This document shows, in pieces, positions 8,918 to 17,428 of a stretch of 64,000 bases of DNA. The notes under the pieces are model-generated. The model saw only the letters and a program-made list of their open reading frames with translations, did no database searches and had not been told where the DNA came from. Source of the DNA: Brevibacterium permense (lineage in GTDB: Bacteria; Actinomycetota; Actinomycetes; Actinomycetales; Brevibacteriaceae); contig NZ_JABSSX010000012.1 of NCBI RefSeq assembly GCF_013280495.1, positions 20,420 through 84,419 on the forward strand, given 5' to 3'. Every line of letters begins with the position of its first letter. The first letter of the stretch is position 1. The translations under genes were made by a program, and so were the position numbers.

Positions 8918-9679
8918 ATGACGACCGAGCTCGAACCACAGGAGAGAAAGCGCCTGTGGTTCGAGCTCGGTCTCATTGCGGCCCTGTCCCTGGGCCAGGC
9001 ATCCGTCTATGCAATCGTGCGTCTGGCAGACATCGCCACGCGCGGACCGATCAGCGACGCCCAGGCCAAACTCAACACCTCGATCTCGCCTCGGCCGGGC
9101 TTCGACCTGATCTACCAGCTTCTCGACATCGGCTTCAGCCTCGTGCCCGTCGTCCTCGCGATCTACCTGCTCACTCGAGACCGACCGGCCCGGCCGCTGC
9201 CGATCAGGCTCGGAGTCGACGGGCACCGACTCCGTGACCTCGGCCACGGCGCTCTCATCTTCCTCGTGATCGGCATCGGCACCCTCGGGGTGTATGCGGG
9301 CGGCAGGGCACTGGGGATCACTGCCGAGATCCAGCCGTCCAACCTCGGTGATCATTGGTGGACGGTTCCCGTGCTGCTGCTCTCGGCGGCGAAGAACGGA
9401 ATCCTCGAAGAGGTGCTCATCTTCGGCTTCGGGGCGCTGCGACTGCGGCAGCTGGGCTTCGGACCCTGGCCGATCATCATCTCCTTGGCGCTCTTCCGCG
9501 CCAGCTACCACCTCTACCAGGGCATCGGCCCGTTCATCGGCAACGTCGCCATGGGCATCATCTTCGGCTGGTACTTCCTGCGCAAGGGCAGGCTCATGCC
9601 GCTGGTGTGGGCGCATGTCATCATCGACGCCGTCGGATTCCTCGCCCCGGGAGTGCTCGCCCTCGTCGACTTCGGCTGA
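8918..9679 (+). CDS. CPBP-family intramembrane metalloprotease (CAAX-type)
   Basis: A 253-residue membrane protein with about seven hydrophobic helices. The C-terminal half contains the CPBP (Abi) motifs: an EE pair in GILEEVLIFGF, a FRASYHLYQG motif with the conserved His, and a late HVIID motif. These Glu and His residues are the presumed metal and catalytic positions of glutamic-type intramembrane proteases. The Arg of the usual EExxxR is replaced by Gly or Phe, as in the actinobacterial subgroup I know of. Starts with ATG 24 bases after the RND stop, so it is probably co-transcribed. The substrate is unknown. Confidence 0.85.
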   Translation: MTTELEPQERKRLWFELGLIAALSLGQASVYAIVRLADIATRGPISDAQAKLNTSISPRPGFDLIYQLLDIGFSLVPVVLAIYLLTRDRPARPLPIRLGVDGHRLRDLGHGALIFLVIGIGTLGVYAGGRALGITAEIQPSNLGDHWWTVPVLLLSAAKNGILEEVLIFGFGALRLRQLGFGPWPIIISLALFRASYHLYQGIGPFIGNVAMGIIFGWYFLRKGRLMPLVWAHVIIDAVGFLAPGVLALVDFG

Positions 9680-9732
9680 GTGCTGCAGGTGAGGTCGGGA
9701 CAGGCTAACGGGACACTCATTCCTCCCTCCGG

Positions 9733-9754
9733 GTTCACCTCTGATTCACCGACG
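9733..9754 (+). promoter_or_regulatory. Putative PHO box (PhoP-type direct repeat)
   Basis: Two adjacent 11-base units, GTTCACCTCTG (9733-9743) and ATTCACCGACG (9744-9754), match the form of PhoP direct-repeat units known from Streptomyces (GTTCACC-like heptamers with 11-base spacing). The element lies 117 bases upstream of a PhoX-type phosphatase start, which is where a phosphate-starvation activator site would be expected. Assignment rests on pattern and context only. Confidence 0.55.
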
Positions 9755-9870
9755 GGTAGTTCCAGGGCCGCTTGCCGGTGACAGTCTCGATCGGGTGAGT
9801 CCTTCCGGCTCCGCCCTCTGTACCGGGCGGGTCCCGGACTGGGAAGATACCCGATACAAGGAGAGAACCG

Positions 9871-12411
9871 ATGCGAACCTTTCTGCCGATGGCCGACCAT
9901 GTGCGTGGCAAGCGCAGCCCCGTCACGTGCGCACTGAAGTGCGACAACGCCTGCCTCAAGTCCACCTGCAACACATCGGCAAATGGGTATTTCCGCGATA
10001 TCGTCAATGCGAAGCTCAGCCGTCGCGCGGTTCTCGGTGCCTCGGCTGCAGGTGCCTTGGCCATCGCAGTGACCACCGCTCCCAGCCCGACCGCACGCTC
10101 TGCCGCCGCAGCCACCGCAGGCAGTCTGGCCTTCACCGCCATCGACCCGGTCCAGCACGAGGTCGACGAATTCGTCGTCCCTGAAGGCTACTCCTGGCAT
10201 CCGATCGTCCGCTGGGGAGACCCCTTGTTCCCCGACTCCCCGAGGTTCGACCCGGAGAATCAGAGCCCAGAGGCGCAGCGCCGCCAGTTCGGCTACAACA
10301 ACGACTTCCTGTCCATCCAGATCGACCCCGACGACTCCAACCGGGCCGTGCTCTTCGCCAACCAGGAATACACGAACGACGCCATCATGTACCCCGAGGA
10401 CATGGACGGAGCCGATCAGCGGGCGATCAGCCGCGAAGCCCACGGACTGACCGTTGCCGAACTCATCCGCACGGACGAGAAGTCAACGTGGACGATCGAT
10501 GTCAACGGAAAGAAGAACCGCCGGTTCCTCATCGACACCGAGTACGAGTTCACCGGTCCCGCTGCCGGTTCCGATCTGCTGCGGACGAAGGACTACCCGA
10601 ACGGTGACAAGGCGCAGGGCACTCTCGGCAACTGCTCGGGCGGGCTCACCCCCTGGGGCACTCTGGTGTCCGGTGAGGAGAACTTCAACTCGTACTTCAA
10701 GGCGCAGGGCACATCGGCGGCCGATAAGCGCTACGGTCTCGACAGCGAAGATTCGGCCAACGGGTGGGAAGCCGATGTCGACAGATTCGATACGAACAAC
10801 CCGGGATACGCGAACGAAGCGAATCGATTCGGCTGGATCGTCGAAGTCGACCCCTGGGACCCGAACTCCACCCCTCATAAGCACACGAACATGGGCCGCT
10901 TCAAACACGAAGGGGCGAACATCACGATCTCCGATTCGGGCCACGCCGTGGCCTATATGGGAGATGATGAGAAGTTCGACTACCTCTACAAGTTCGTCTC
11001 GAAGGACACCTACGTCGAGGGCGATCGCGAACACAACAAGACGCTGCTGACCGACGGCGACCTCTACGTCGCGAAGTTCACCGGCAACTCACCGAAGTCC
11101 GAGATCGACGGCAGCGGTGAGGTGCCCGCCGACGGCGAGTTCGACGGCAGCGGACAGTGGCTCCCGCTGGTCAAAGACGGCAAGTCGCAGGTGTCAGGAT
11201 TCTCCGTCGAAGAGGTCCTCGTCAACACCCGTCTGGCCGCCGACAAGGTCGGACCGACGAAGATGGACCGCTGCGAAGACGTCGAACCCAACCCGGTCAA
11301 CGGCCGCATCTACGTCGCCTGCACCAACAATTCCGACCGCGGCACCGGCGGGAAGGCCGCCGCAGATGAGGCCAATCCGCGCACGGAGAACCGCGACGGG
11401 CACATCGTCGAGATCACCGAGCGCTCCGGCGACCATACGGGCACCGATTTCGATTGGACCCTGCTGTTGGTCTGCGGAGACCCGAAGCAGGGCGACGCCA
11501 CCTACTTCTCCGGCTTCCCCGCCGATCAGGTCTCACCGATCTCCTGCCCGGACAATGTCGCCTTCGACACCGCTGGAAACCTGTGGATCTCCACCGACGG
11601 TGCTCCCGATGGCATCGGCTACTGCGACGGGCTGTTCAAGGTCACGATCGACGGCGATCAGCGCGGCCGGGTCGAACAGTTCCTGTCCGTGCCTCGCGAA
11701 GCCGAGGTCTGCGGACCACTCGTCCACGATGAGTATGAGTCAGCTTTCGTTGCGGTCCAGCACCCAGGTGAGGACGGCTCCTACGCCGATCAGCACTCGC
11801 AGTTCCCCGATTTTGTCGACGCGACCGATGTCGACAAGGGAGTGGCCGCGATGCCGCGGCCCACGGTCGTGCAGGTCATCAAGGGCGACGGCGGATCGGC
11901 ACCGGACCCGACTGAACCGCCGAAAGACCAGGACTCCGACGCCGACGGCACAGATGAAGGGGCGAAGGACTCGGATGAGAACGGCAGCTCAGACGGTGCC
12001 GGAACGGGTGAGGACACCGATGCCAAGGGCGACAGGACCGGAACGGACGCCGACAGCTCCGGATCGACTGCCGGGTCGCAGGACGGCGCTAAGGATGCCG
12101 CGGCAGCTGGTGCGGCAGCGAGTGCCGGAAGCGACGGCGGATCCGGTTCGGGCGGCTCCGGCAGCTCCGGTTCGGGCGGCGGTTCTTCGAACGGCGGCTC
12201 GGGTTCAGGCGGGTCCGGTTCAGGTGGTTCCGGCTCGGACGGCGGTGAACTGCCGTGGACCGGTTCGGACAGCACTCTGCCGCTGCTCGGCGGCGGAGCA
12301 GGTCTCCTCGCCGTCGGCGGTGCGATGGCGACGGCCGCTCATCTGCGTCGGAAGAACGCAGACGGGACGGAAAGCGAGCAGGGCCTACCGACTGAGTTCC
12401 AGGGCGACTGA
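9871..12411 (+). CDS. phoX: PhoX-type (DUF839) secreted alkaline phosphatase, Tat-exported and LPxTG-anchored
   Basis: An 846-residue PhoX-family protein; these use Ca and Fe cofactors to release phosphate from phosphoesters outside the cell. A Tat signal follows an unusual 50-residue pre-region: KLSRRAVLGASAAGALAIAV, with the twin Arg at 51-52. The pre-region carries four Cys in CALKCDNACLKSTC. The catalytic body (about 90-680) has typical PhoX blocks such as LGNCSGGLTPWGT, SGEENFNSYF and MDRCEDVEPNP. A Ser/Gly/Asp linker of about 110 residues leads to LPWTG (794-798), a hydrophobic helix and Arg-Arg-Lys, which is a sortase sorting signal. The ATG is preceded by a good AAGGAG site. Likely activated by low phosphate through the box at 9733. 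Confidence 0.88.
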   Translation: MRTFLPMADHVRGKRSPVTCALKCDNACLKSTCNTSANGYFRDIVNAKLSRRAVLGASAAGALAIAVTTAPSPTARSAAAATAGSLAFTAIDPVQHEVDEFVVPEGYSWHPIVRWGDPLFPDSPRFDPENQSPEAQRRQFGYNNDFLSIQIDPDDSNRAVLFANQEYTNDAIMYPEDMDGADQRAISREAHGLTVAELIRTDEKSTWTIDVNGKKNRRFLIDTEYEFTGPAAGSDLLRTKDYPNGDKAQGTLGNCSGGLTPWGTLVSGEENFNSYFKAQGTSAADKRYGLDSEDSANGWEADVDRFDTNNPGYANEANRFGWIVEVDPWDPNSTPHKHTNMGRFKHEGANITISDSGHAVAYMGDDEKFDYLYKFVSKDTYVEGDREHNKTLLTDGDLYVAKFTGNSPKSEIDGSGEVPADGEFDGSGQWLPLVKDGKSQVSGFSVEEVLVNTRLAADKVGPTKMDRCEDVEPNPVNGRIYVACTNNSDRGTGGKAAADEANPRTENRDGHIVEITERSGDHTGTDFDWTLLLVCGDPKQGDATYFSGFPADQVSPISCPDNVAFDTAGNLWISTDGAPDGIGYCDGLFKVTIDGDQRGRVEQFLSVPREAEVCGPLVHDEYESAFVAVQHPGEDGSYADQHSQFPDFVDATDVDKGVAAMPRPTVVQVIKGDGGSAPDPTEPPKDQDSDADGTDEGAKDSDENGSSDGAGTGEDTDAKGDRTGTDADSSGSTAGSQDGAKDAAAAGAAASAGSDGGSGSGGSGSSGSGGGSSNGGSGSGGSGSGGSGSDGGELPWTGSDSTLPLLGGGAGLLAVGGAMATAAHLRRKNADGTESEQGLPTEFQGD

Positions 12412-12431
12412 TGACTCCAGGACCATAAGCT

Positions 12432-12469
12432 GAAGAAGGCCAGAGGCGACACTGCCTCTGGCCTTCTTC
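12432..12469. terminator. Bidirectional intrinsic terminator between convergent genes
   Basis: A perfect 16-base-pair stem (12432-12447 with 12454-12469) and a six-base loop. Each strand ends its 3' arm in a CCTTCTTC pyrimidine tract. It sits between the PhoX gene (+) and a VOC gene (-), so it can stop transcription from both sides. Confidence 0.85.
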
Positions 12470-12500
12470 GACTCCGCAGTGCGTGCGGATTCTGATGTGC

Positions 12501-13142
12501 TCAGATGGTGACTGGGCCGTTCTCCGTGTTGAAGCTCACCGACATGATGCCCGGCGTCCCGTGGGGAGCTGACCAGTCGATGTTGATCTCCGAGATCGGC
12601 TTGGCATCCTGAGTGCCCAGCCAGTCGCGCAGACGATCGCGGTCCCCGGCGATCTGCAGGGTGTCGATGTCGACGCCCTCATTCGTCTTGTACGTCGATG
12701 GGTGCTGCGAGGAGTCGGCGGACCACTTGATGAAGAACGGCAGCTGGGGATCGGCAATGAGCCCCTTGACACCGATCTGCAGCCACCGAAGTTCCAAACC
12801 GGACTCCGGCGTGCGGTTTCCATCGACAGCCTTGCGCTCGAGGCGGGTTTCGACGGCTGTGAGATCGTCGACCGAGACGCACCAGCCCATCCAGCCACCG
12901 CCGAGCTCGGAACGAGCCCGGACCGCCTGACCGAAGGGGGTCGAGAGAGCGGCCGGATGCTCCAAAGCTTCCACGACTTCGAGGTAATGGCCGTTCGCTA
13001 GGGGGAAGATGAGGTTTCTGGTGCCGAATCGAGGATGCACACCGCCATCGTAGGGAGCCGCTCCGAGCTTCTCCGCGATCCGCTCGGCGGTCGCACGATA
13101 GCCGTCAGGTTCACTGGCGTATGACACATGATCGAGTTTCAT
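12501..13142 (-). CDS. VOC/glyoxalase-like domain protein
   Basis: A 213-residue protein beginning MKLDHVSYAS, followed by a FGTRNLIFPLANGHYLEVVEAL segment. This is typical of the Glyoxalase_3-like branch of the vicinal-oxygen-chelate fold. His4 and Glu in YLEVVEA are plausible metal positions. A second half-module follows (LRWLQIGVKGLIADPQLPFFIKW). Family members isomerise, cleave or bind small molecules; the substrate here is not predictable. It converges with phoX and is separated from ppa by that gene's terminator. The start codon is ATG on the minus strand. Confidence 0.75.
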   Translation of the reverse strand: MKLDHVSYASEPDGYRATAERIAEKLGAAPYDGGVHPRFGTRNLIFPLANGHYLEVVEALEHPAALSTPFGQAVRARSELGGGWMGWCVSVDDLTAVETRLERKAVDGNRTPESGLELRWLQIGVKGLIADPQLPFFIKWSADSSQHPSTYKTNEGVDIDTLQIAGDRDRLRDWLGTQDAKPISEINIDWSAPHGTPGIMSVSFNTENGPVTI

Positions 13143-13240
13143 GACTCGACAATCGCATAACCTGGCTCACACTGCCCCTTAGGCTTACCTAACAAATCGT
13201 GATGGTCATCACACTGCGGCCTGGTCGGGGGCCAAAACGA

Positions 13241-13270
13241 GACCGCCCGGATGTCATCATCCGGGCGGTC
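13241..13270 (-). terminator. Intrinsic terminator of ppa
   Basis: A perfect 13-base-pair stem (13241-13253 with 13258-13270) and a four-base loop. On the minus strand the hairpin is followed by TCGTTTTGG, giving a short U tract. It lies 42 bases downstream of the ppa stop. Confidence 0.85.
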
Positions 13271-13312
13271 GCACACCAGCGCTGAGTTCTCAGCACAGTG
13301 AGAGGGGAAGGC

Positions 13313-13801
13313 TCAGTGGCCCTCGGCCTTGAAACGCTCGATCGAGGCGTTGATCTCGGCCTCGGCGGCTTCGCGGCCGGCCCAGCTCGAACCCTTGACG
13401 TACTTGCCGGGCTCGAGGTCCTTGTAGCGGGAGAAGAAGTGTTCGATCGAGTCGAGCATGAACTTGTCCACATCCGAGATGTCGGTGTAGGAGTCCCAGC
13501 GAGGATCTCCGGCTGGCACGGCGAGGACCTTGTCGTCGCCGCCGGCCTCGTCTTCCATCTGGAACATGCCGATGGGGCGGATGTCGATGAGCACACCGGG
13601 GAACAGCGGCTCGGGCAGCAGCACGAGCACATCAAGAGGGTCGCCGTCGTTTCCGAGCGTGTCCTCGATATAGCCGTAATCGGCGGGGTACTGCATCGAG
13701 GTGTAGAGGTAGCGATCGAGCTTGACCCGACCGGTCTCATGATCGACTTCGTACTTGTTGCGGGACCCCTGGGGGATCTCGATTGTGGCCAGCAGTTCCA
13801 T
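13313..13801 (-). CDS. ppa: Inorganic pyrophosphatase
   Basis: Hydrolyses pyrophosphate to phosphate, pulling biosynthetic reactions forward. The 162-residue length fits the bacterial family I enzyme. Signature residues are visible: YPADYGYI at 38-45 and DGDPLDVLV at 52-60, with Asp52, Asp54 and Asp57 predicted metal ligands. [12 protein letters not shown] lies further on. Transcribed divergently from dacB with a 108-base intergenic region, an arrangement common in actinobacteria (ppa beside dacB and tilS). A terminator follows. Confidence 0.96.
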   Translation of the reverse strand: MELLATIEIPQGSRNKYEVDHETGRVKLDRYLYTSMQYPADYGYIEDTLGNDGDPLDVLVLLPEPLFPGVLIDIRPIGMFQMEDEAGGDDKVLAVPAGDPRWDSYTDISDVDKFMLDSIEHFFSRYKDLEPGKYVKGSSWAGREAAEAEINASIERFKAEGH

Positions 13802-13909
13802 AGTGCTCCTTCACGTTAGGGGTGCATCACTAGAATAGATGGTACAAGTCCCCATCACCGCCCACCGACGGCGACCGCCTCACGGTCGTCGAGGAATGAG
13901 AGCCTGCGT

Positions 13910-15403
13910 TTGAACGACACCGATGCGCCGCAGAACCCGTCGGACTCCGGCTCCCCGCGTCGCGACCGCAGAGAGGCGACCTCGCGGCGGAAGAAGGGCG
14001 GTGCGATCACCGCCGGGACCATCGTCCTCGTGCTCGGGGCCTATGCCGCCGTCGACGCCTACGACCTCGTGCCCGGCCTGCCCAGCGTGCTGACCACCGA
14101 ACCCCAGGTCGAGGTCCAGACCGTGCCCGCTCCGCAGGCCCACGCCCAGCAGGTGCCCGCCCCCGCCTCGGCGGTCGACGATTCCGCTCCTGTGCCCACA
14201 CAGATCCCGAAGACGATCGACGCCGTGCTCAAGGATTCGAAGGTCAAGGGCTTCGGCCTTGAGGTCCGCGACGGGATCAGCGACGACGTCCTCTACGCGA
14301 AGGACGAGACGAAGCCGCGCACTCCCGCCTCTGTGACGAAGGTGCTCACCGCGGCCGCCTCCCTGTCCGCGATCGGCGGGGAGACGCGCCTGGCGACGAC
14401 AACGGACTTCGACGCGGACACGAACACCCTGACGCTGACCGGCGGCGGCGATGTGCTCCTGTCGGCCGGAGATTCCGATGCCGGTTCGGTCAACGGGCAC
14501 GGGGGACTGCGGACCCTGGCCGAAGACACCGCGGCCGCACTCGAAGAGCAGAACATCACCGAGGTGGCCCTCGACCTGGACACCAGCCGCTACGTCGGCG
14601 AGGACTTCGACTCCGGCTGGTCCCGGTCCGATATCGCCAAGGGCGTGATCACCCCGATCCAGCCGATCATGGTCGACACCGCCTACGTCGGGTCGAAGGA
14701 CGCCGAATGGCGGGGCCGGACCGAACACCCGGCGAAGGACGCGTTCTCGATCTTCGAAAAAGAGCTGAAGAAGGCGGGGATCACCGTCACCGAGGCGACC
14801 GACCGGTCCGAATCCGAGACGCCGTCCGAGTCCGAGAGCCCGAAGGAACTCGCCCGGGTGGAATCGGCGACGATCTCCGAGATCGTCGAATACGCGCTCG
14901 TGCACAGCGACAACGTCGTCGCCGAGATGCTCGGCAACGAGGTCGCCATCGCCCAGGGGCAGGACGGCAGCCTCGAGAACGGTCCAAAGGCGGTCCTGGA
15001 GGCCCTCGGCGAATCCGTCGATCTCGGGCGCACCCACCTCGTCGACACCTCGGGGCTGTCCTATGACAACCGGATCGCCCCGCACGATCTCACGACCGTC
15101 CTGCAGGCCTCGGTCGTCGCCGATGACTCTTTGGCCGGGCTCGTCAGCTACTTCCCCGTCGGCGGACTGACCGGCACCCTGCACGACCGATTCCTCGACG
15201 AGAGGAACGCCTCAGGGGTGGTGCACGCGAAGACGGGGACGCTGTCGACTGTGACCTCCCTGGCCGGGGGAGTGCTCGATGCGGAAGGCCGCTACCTCGT
15301 ATTCTCCATCCAGATCGACGACGTGGATAAGGACAAGATCTTGGAAGCCAGAAAGACCGTGGACGATATCGTCACAGCCCTCGCGAACTGCGGCTGCCGA
15401 TGA
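13910..15403 (+). CDS. dacB: D-alanyl-D-alanine carboxypeptidase/endopeptidase (PBP4, class C)
   Basis: Trims peptidoglycan peptides outside the membrane. All three penicillin-binding motifs are present: SVTK at 141-144 (nucleophile Ser141), SDN at 333-335 and KTG at 441-443. A basic N-terminus and a single helix (about 31-50, ITAGTIVLVLGAYAAVDAY) form an uncleaved anchor or signal. A Ser/Glu-rich insert (about 300-312) sits in the middle domain. The start appears to be TTG at 13910, as no better in-frame start precedes the helix. It overlaps the next gene by four bases (ATGA). Confidence 0.92.
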   Translation: MNDTDAPQNPSDSGSPRRDRREATSRRKKGGAITAGTIVLVLGAYAAVDAYDLVPGLPSVLTTEPQVEVQTVPAPQAHAQQVPAPASAVDDSAPVPTQIPKTIDAVLKDSKVKGFGLEVRDGISDDVLYAKDETKPRTPASVTKVLTAAASLSAIGGETRLATTTDFDADTNTLTLTGGGDVLLSAGDSDAGSVNGHGGLRTLAEDTAAALEEQNITEVALDLDTSRYVGEDFDSGWSRSDIAKGVITPIQPIMVDTAYVGSKDAEWRGRTEHPAKDAFSIFEKELKKAGITVTEATDRSESETPSESESPKELARVESATISEIVEYALVHSDNVVAEMLGNEVAIAQGQDGSLENGPKAVLEALGESVDLGRTHLVDTSGLSYDNRIAPHDLTTVLQASVVADDSLAGLVSYFPVGGLTGTLHDRFLDERNASGVVHAKTGTLSTVTSLAGGVLDAEGRYLVFSIQIDDVDKDKILEARKTVDDIVTALANCGCR

Positions 15404-16416
15404 TCATCGACGAGAACTTCGCCGCCCGCACCGCCCGTGAGCTCGTCTCCGCGGCGAAGGTCCCCGGACCGGGTGTGCTCGACGGACTCGTCGAGGGGAT
15501 GAAGGACAATGCGCTGACCGCCCAGGACCTCGTGCTCGACTCGTTCCTGCTGCCGCCGGAGCACGCCGATGATGTGCGCGGACGGCTCGCCGCCGGTTCC
15601 GTGCTCGTCCTCGACCAGGTCAGCTGGGTCAAAGCCAACGCGCAGTCCGTCAATGGAATGCTCGACGAAGCGGCCCTGCCCGCCCCGGTCAGCCCCGCCA
15701 CCGCGAAGGCCGGCGCCGTCGAGGTCGCCGGGGTGCTCTCACTCCTGTCGACTCGCGTGCTCGGCCAGTTCGACCCCTTCGCCGTGGAGACGGGACGGCT
15801 GATGTTCGTCGCCCCCGCCGTGCTCATCGCCGAGAGGGCCATGGACGTCGATCCGCGTGACTTCCGCATGTGGGTGGCCCTCCACGAAGCCACCCACCAA
15901 GTGCAGTTCGCGACCGCGCCGTGGCTGCGCGAACATATGCGCACCCTGCTCTCCGGGGCCGTGTCGACCCGACTGACGATGCCGGGAGTCGGCGGGATCG
16001 TCGACCTCTTCGCCACCCTCGGCCGCATCGTCAAGGGCGAGGCCAGCATCATCGACCTCATCCGTGACGAGAACATGCGCACCGCACTCGACGAGGCCAC
16101 CGCGATCCTGTCCCTGCTCGAAGGCCACGCCGATGTCGTCATGGACGAAGTGGGCGCCGGTGTCATCCCGAGCGTGCGCCGGCTGCGCCGCAAGTTCGAG
16201 GCCCGCCGCGATGCCGCCCAAGGCGGGTTCCTGACGAATCTGCTCGGGATGGACCTCAAACTCGCCCAATATCGCGACGGAGCGAAGTTCGTCCGAGCCG
16301 TCCGCCGCGAGGTCGGACAGAAGGGCTTCTCCCGCATCTATGCCGAACCCGCGAACCTGCCGCGCACGGCCGAAATCCACGAACCGCAGCTCTGGCTCGA
16401 CCGTGTCCACGGCTGA
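15400..16416 (+). CDS. Zinc-dependent metalloprotease of the DUF2342 type
   Basis: A 338-residue soluble protein with HEATHQVQF near residue 166, a HExxH zincin motif inside a typical DUF2342 context (FRMWVALHEATHQVQF). A later LLEGHADVVMDEVG segment probably provides the third ligand or active-site Glu. This family is conserved in actinobacteria between dacB and tilS; some annotations call it coenzyme F420 biosynthesis-associated, without firm function. Translationally coupled: the ATG overlaps the dacB stop, and the tilS start lies inside its 3' end. Confidence 0.85.
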   Translation: MIIDENFAARTARELVSAAKVPGPGVLDGLVEGMKDNALTAQDLVLDSFLLPPEHADDVRGRLAAGSVLVLDQVSWVKANAQSVNGMLDEAALPAPVSPATAKAGAVEVAGVLSLLSTRVLGQFDPFAVETGRLMFVAPAVLIAERAMDVDPRDFRMWVALHEATHQVQFATAPWLREHMRTLLSGAVSTRLTMPGVGGIVDLFATLGRIVKGEASIIDLIRDENMRTALDEATAILSLLEGHADVVMDEVGAGVIPSVRRLRRKFEARRDAAQGGFLTNLLGMDLKLAQYRDGAKFVRAVRREVGQKGFSRIYAEPANLPRTAEIHEPQLWLDRVHG

Positions 16417-17425
16417 GGGGCCGCGCAGCGCATCGTCGCCGAGGCGGCCGACCCTCGACCCGGCCAGCGCAGCCATCCGCAATGCCGTGCGCGCAGCGCT
16501 CGCGGTAGCAGAATCGTCTGTCCCGGGCCTCATCGTCGCAGTGTCCGGGGGAGCGGATTCGATGGCGCTGCTCCACGCGACTGCGTTCCTGCACCGGCGC
16601 GGTGAGATCCGAGCCCGTGCCGTCACCGTCGACCACAGCCTGCAGACCGTCACCGCCGAAGTGGCCGACCGGGTCTCCGCCACCGCCGAATCCTGGGGCG
16701 TGCCCGCCGAGGTGATGCGGGTGAGCATCGATGCCGGCGAGAAAGGCCTCGAGGCCGCGGCGCGCACCGCCCGCTATGCGGCCCTCGAAACCGCTCGGGC
16801 CGCGGCCGGAGCCGACTGGATTCTCACCGCCCATACCCGCAGCGACCAGGCAGAGACCGTTCTGCTGGGCCTCATGCGCGGATCGGGCACCCGCTCCCTG
16901 GCCGGGATGAGCCCGCTGGCCGGTCGCCTCATGCGTCCCCTGCTCGGCCTCGACCGAGACCGGACCGAAGAGTCCTGTCAGGCACAGGGCATCGAGATCT
17001 GGAACGATCCGATGAACGCCGACACCGCGTTCACCCGAGTCCGGGCCCGGCAGCTGCTGGCCGGACTCGAAGCCGATCTCGGCCAACCGATCACCCCGAA
17101 CCTCGCCCGCACCGCCGACCTCTGCCGAGCCGACGCCGATTTCATCGATGCCCACGCCGAGGCGGCAGGGCAGACGATCCGCGGAGCCGCCTCGGTGCCG
17201 GTGGAGGTCTTCACCGCACTCGACGATGCCGTGCTCAGCCGAGTCGTGCGCGACTGGGTGATCTCACTCGGCGTGCCCGGGCAGAACCTCGGAGCGGTGC
17301 GGGTCGCCGAACTCTGCGCCCTCATGCGTGACCGCAGGCGCGGTCGACTGTCCCTGCCTGGAGACACGGAAGTCGTCGTCTCCGACGGTCGGGCCGTGTT
17401 CCAGCCCGCCGCGAAGGCGCGCTGA
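16403..17425 (+). CDS. tilS: tRNA(Ile)-lysidine synthase
   Basis: Makes lysidine at position 34 of the CAU-anticodon tRNA-Ile, using ATP and lysine; essential for reading AUA. The PP-loop motif SGGADS is at residues 48-53, followed by VDHSLQ, TAHTRSDQAETVLLGLMRG and NDPMNADTAFTRVRAR. About 340 residues, with a short C-terminal domain as in other actinobacteria. I chose GTG at 16403, which overlaps the previous gene by 14 bases; no ATG precedes the PP-loop at a sensible distance. Here tilS is not followed by hpt and ftsH directly, because an amidohydrolase and an MFS gene intervene. Confidence 0.93.
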   Translation: MSTAEGPRSASSPRRPTLDPASAAIRNAVRAALAVAESSVPGLIVAVSGGADSMALLHATAFLHRRGEIRARAVTVDHSLQTVTAEVADRVSATAESWGVPAEVMRVSIDAGEKGLEAAARTARYAALETARAAAGADWILTAHTRSDQAETVLLGLMRGSGTRSLAGMSPLAGRLMRPLLGLDRDRTEESCQAQGIEIWNDPMNADTAFTRVRARQLLAGLEADLGQPITPNLARTADLCRADADFIDAHAEAAGQTIRGAASVPVEVFTALDDAVLSRVVRDWVISLGVPGQNLGAVRVAELCALMRDRRRGRLSLPGDTEVVVSDGRAVFQPAAKAR

Positions 17426-17428
17426 GAC

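Noticed and set aside
7724..9616. Minus-strand open frame of 630 codons
   Set aside because: Antisense to the RND and CPBP genes; composition is His/Arg/Asp-rich and without recognisable domains.
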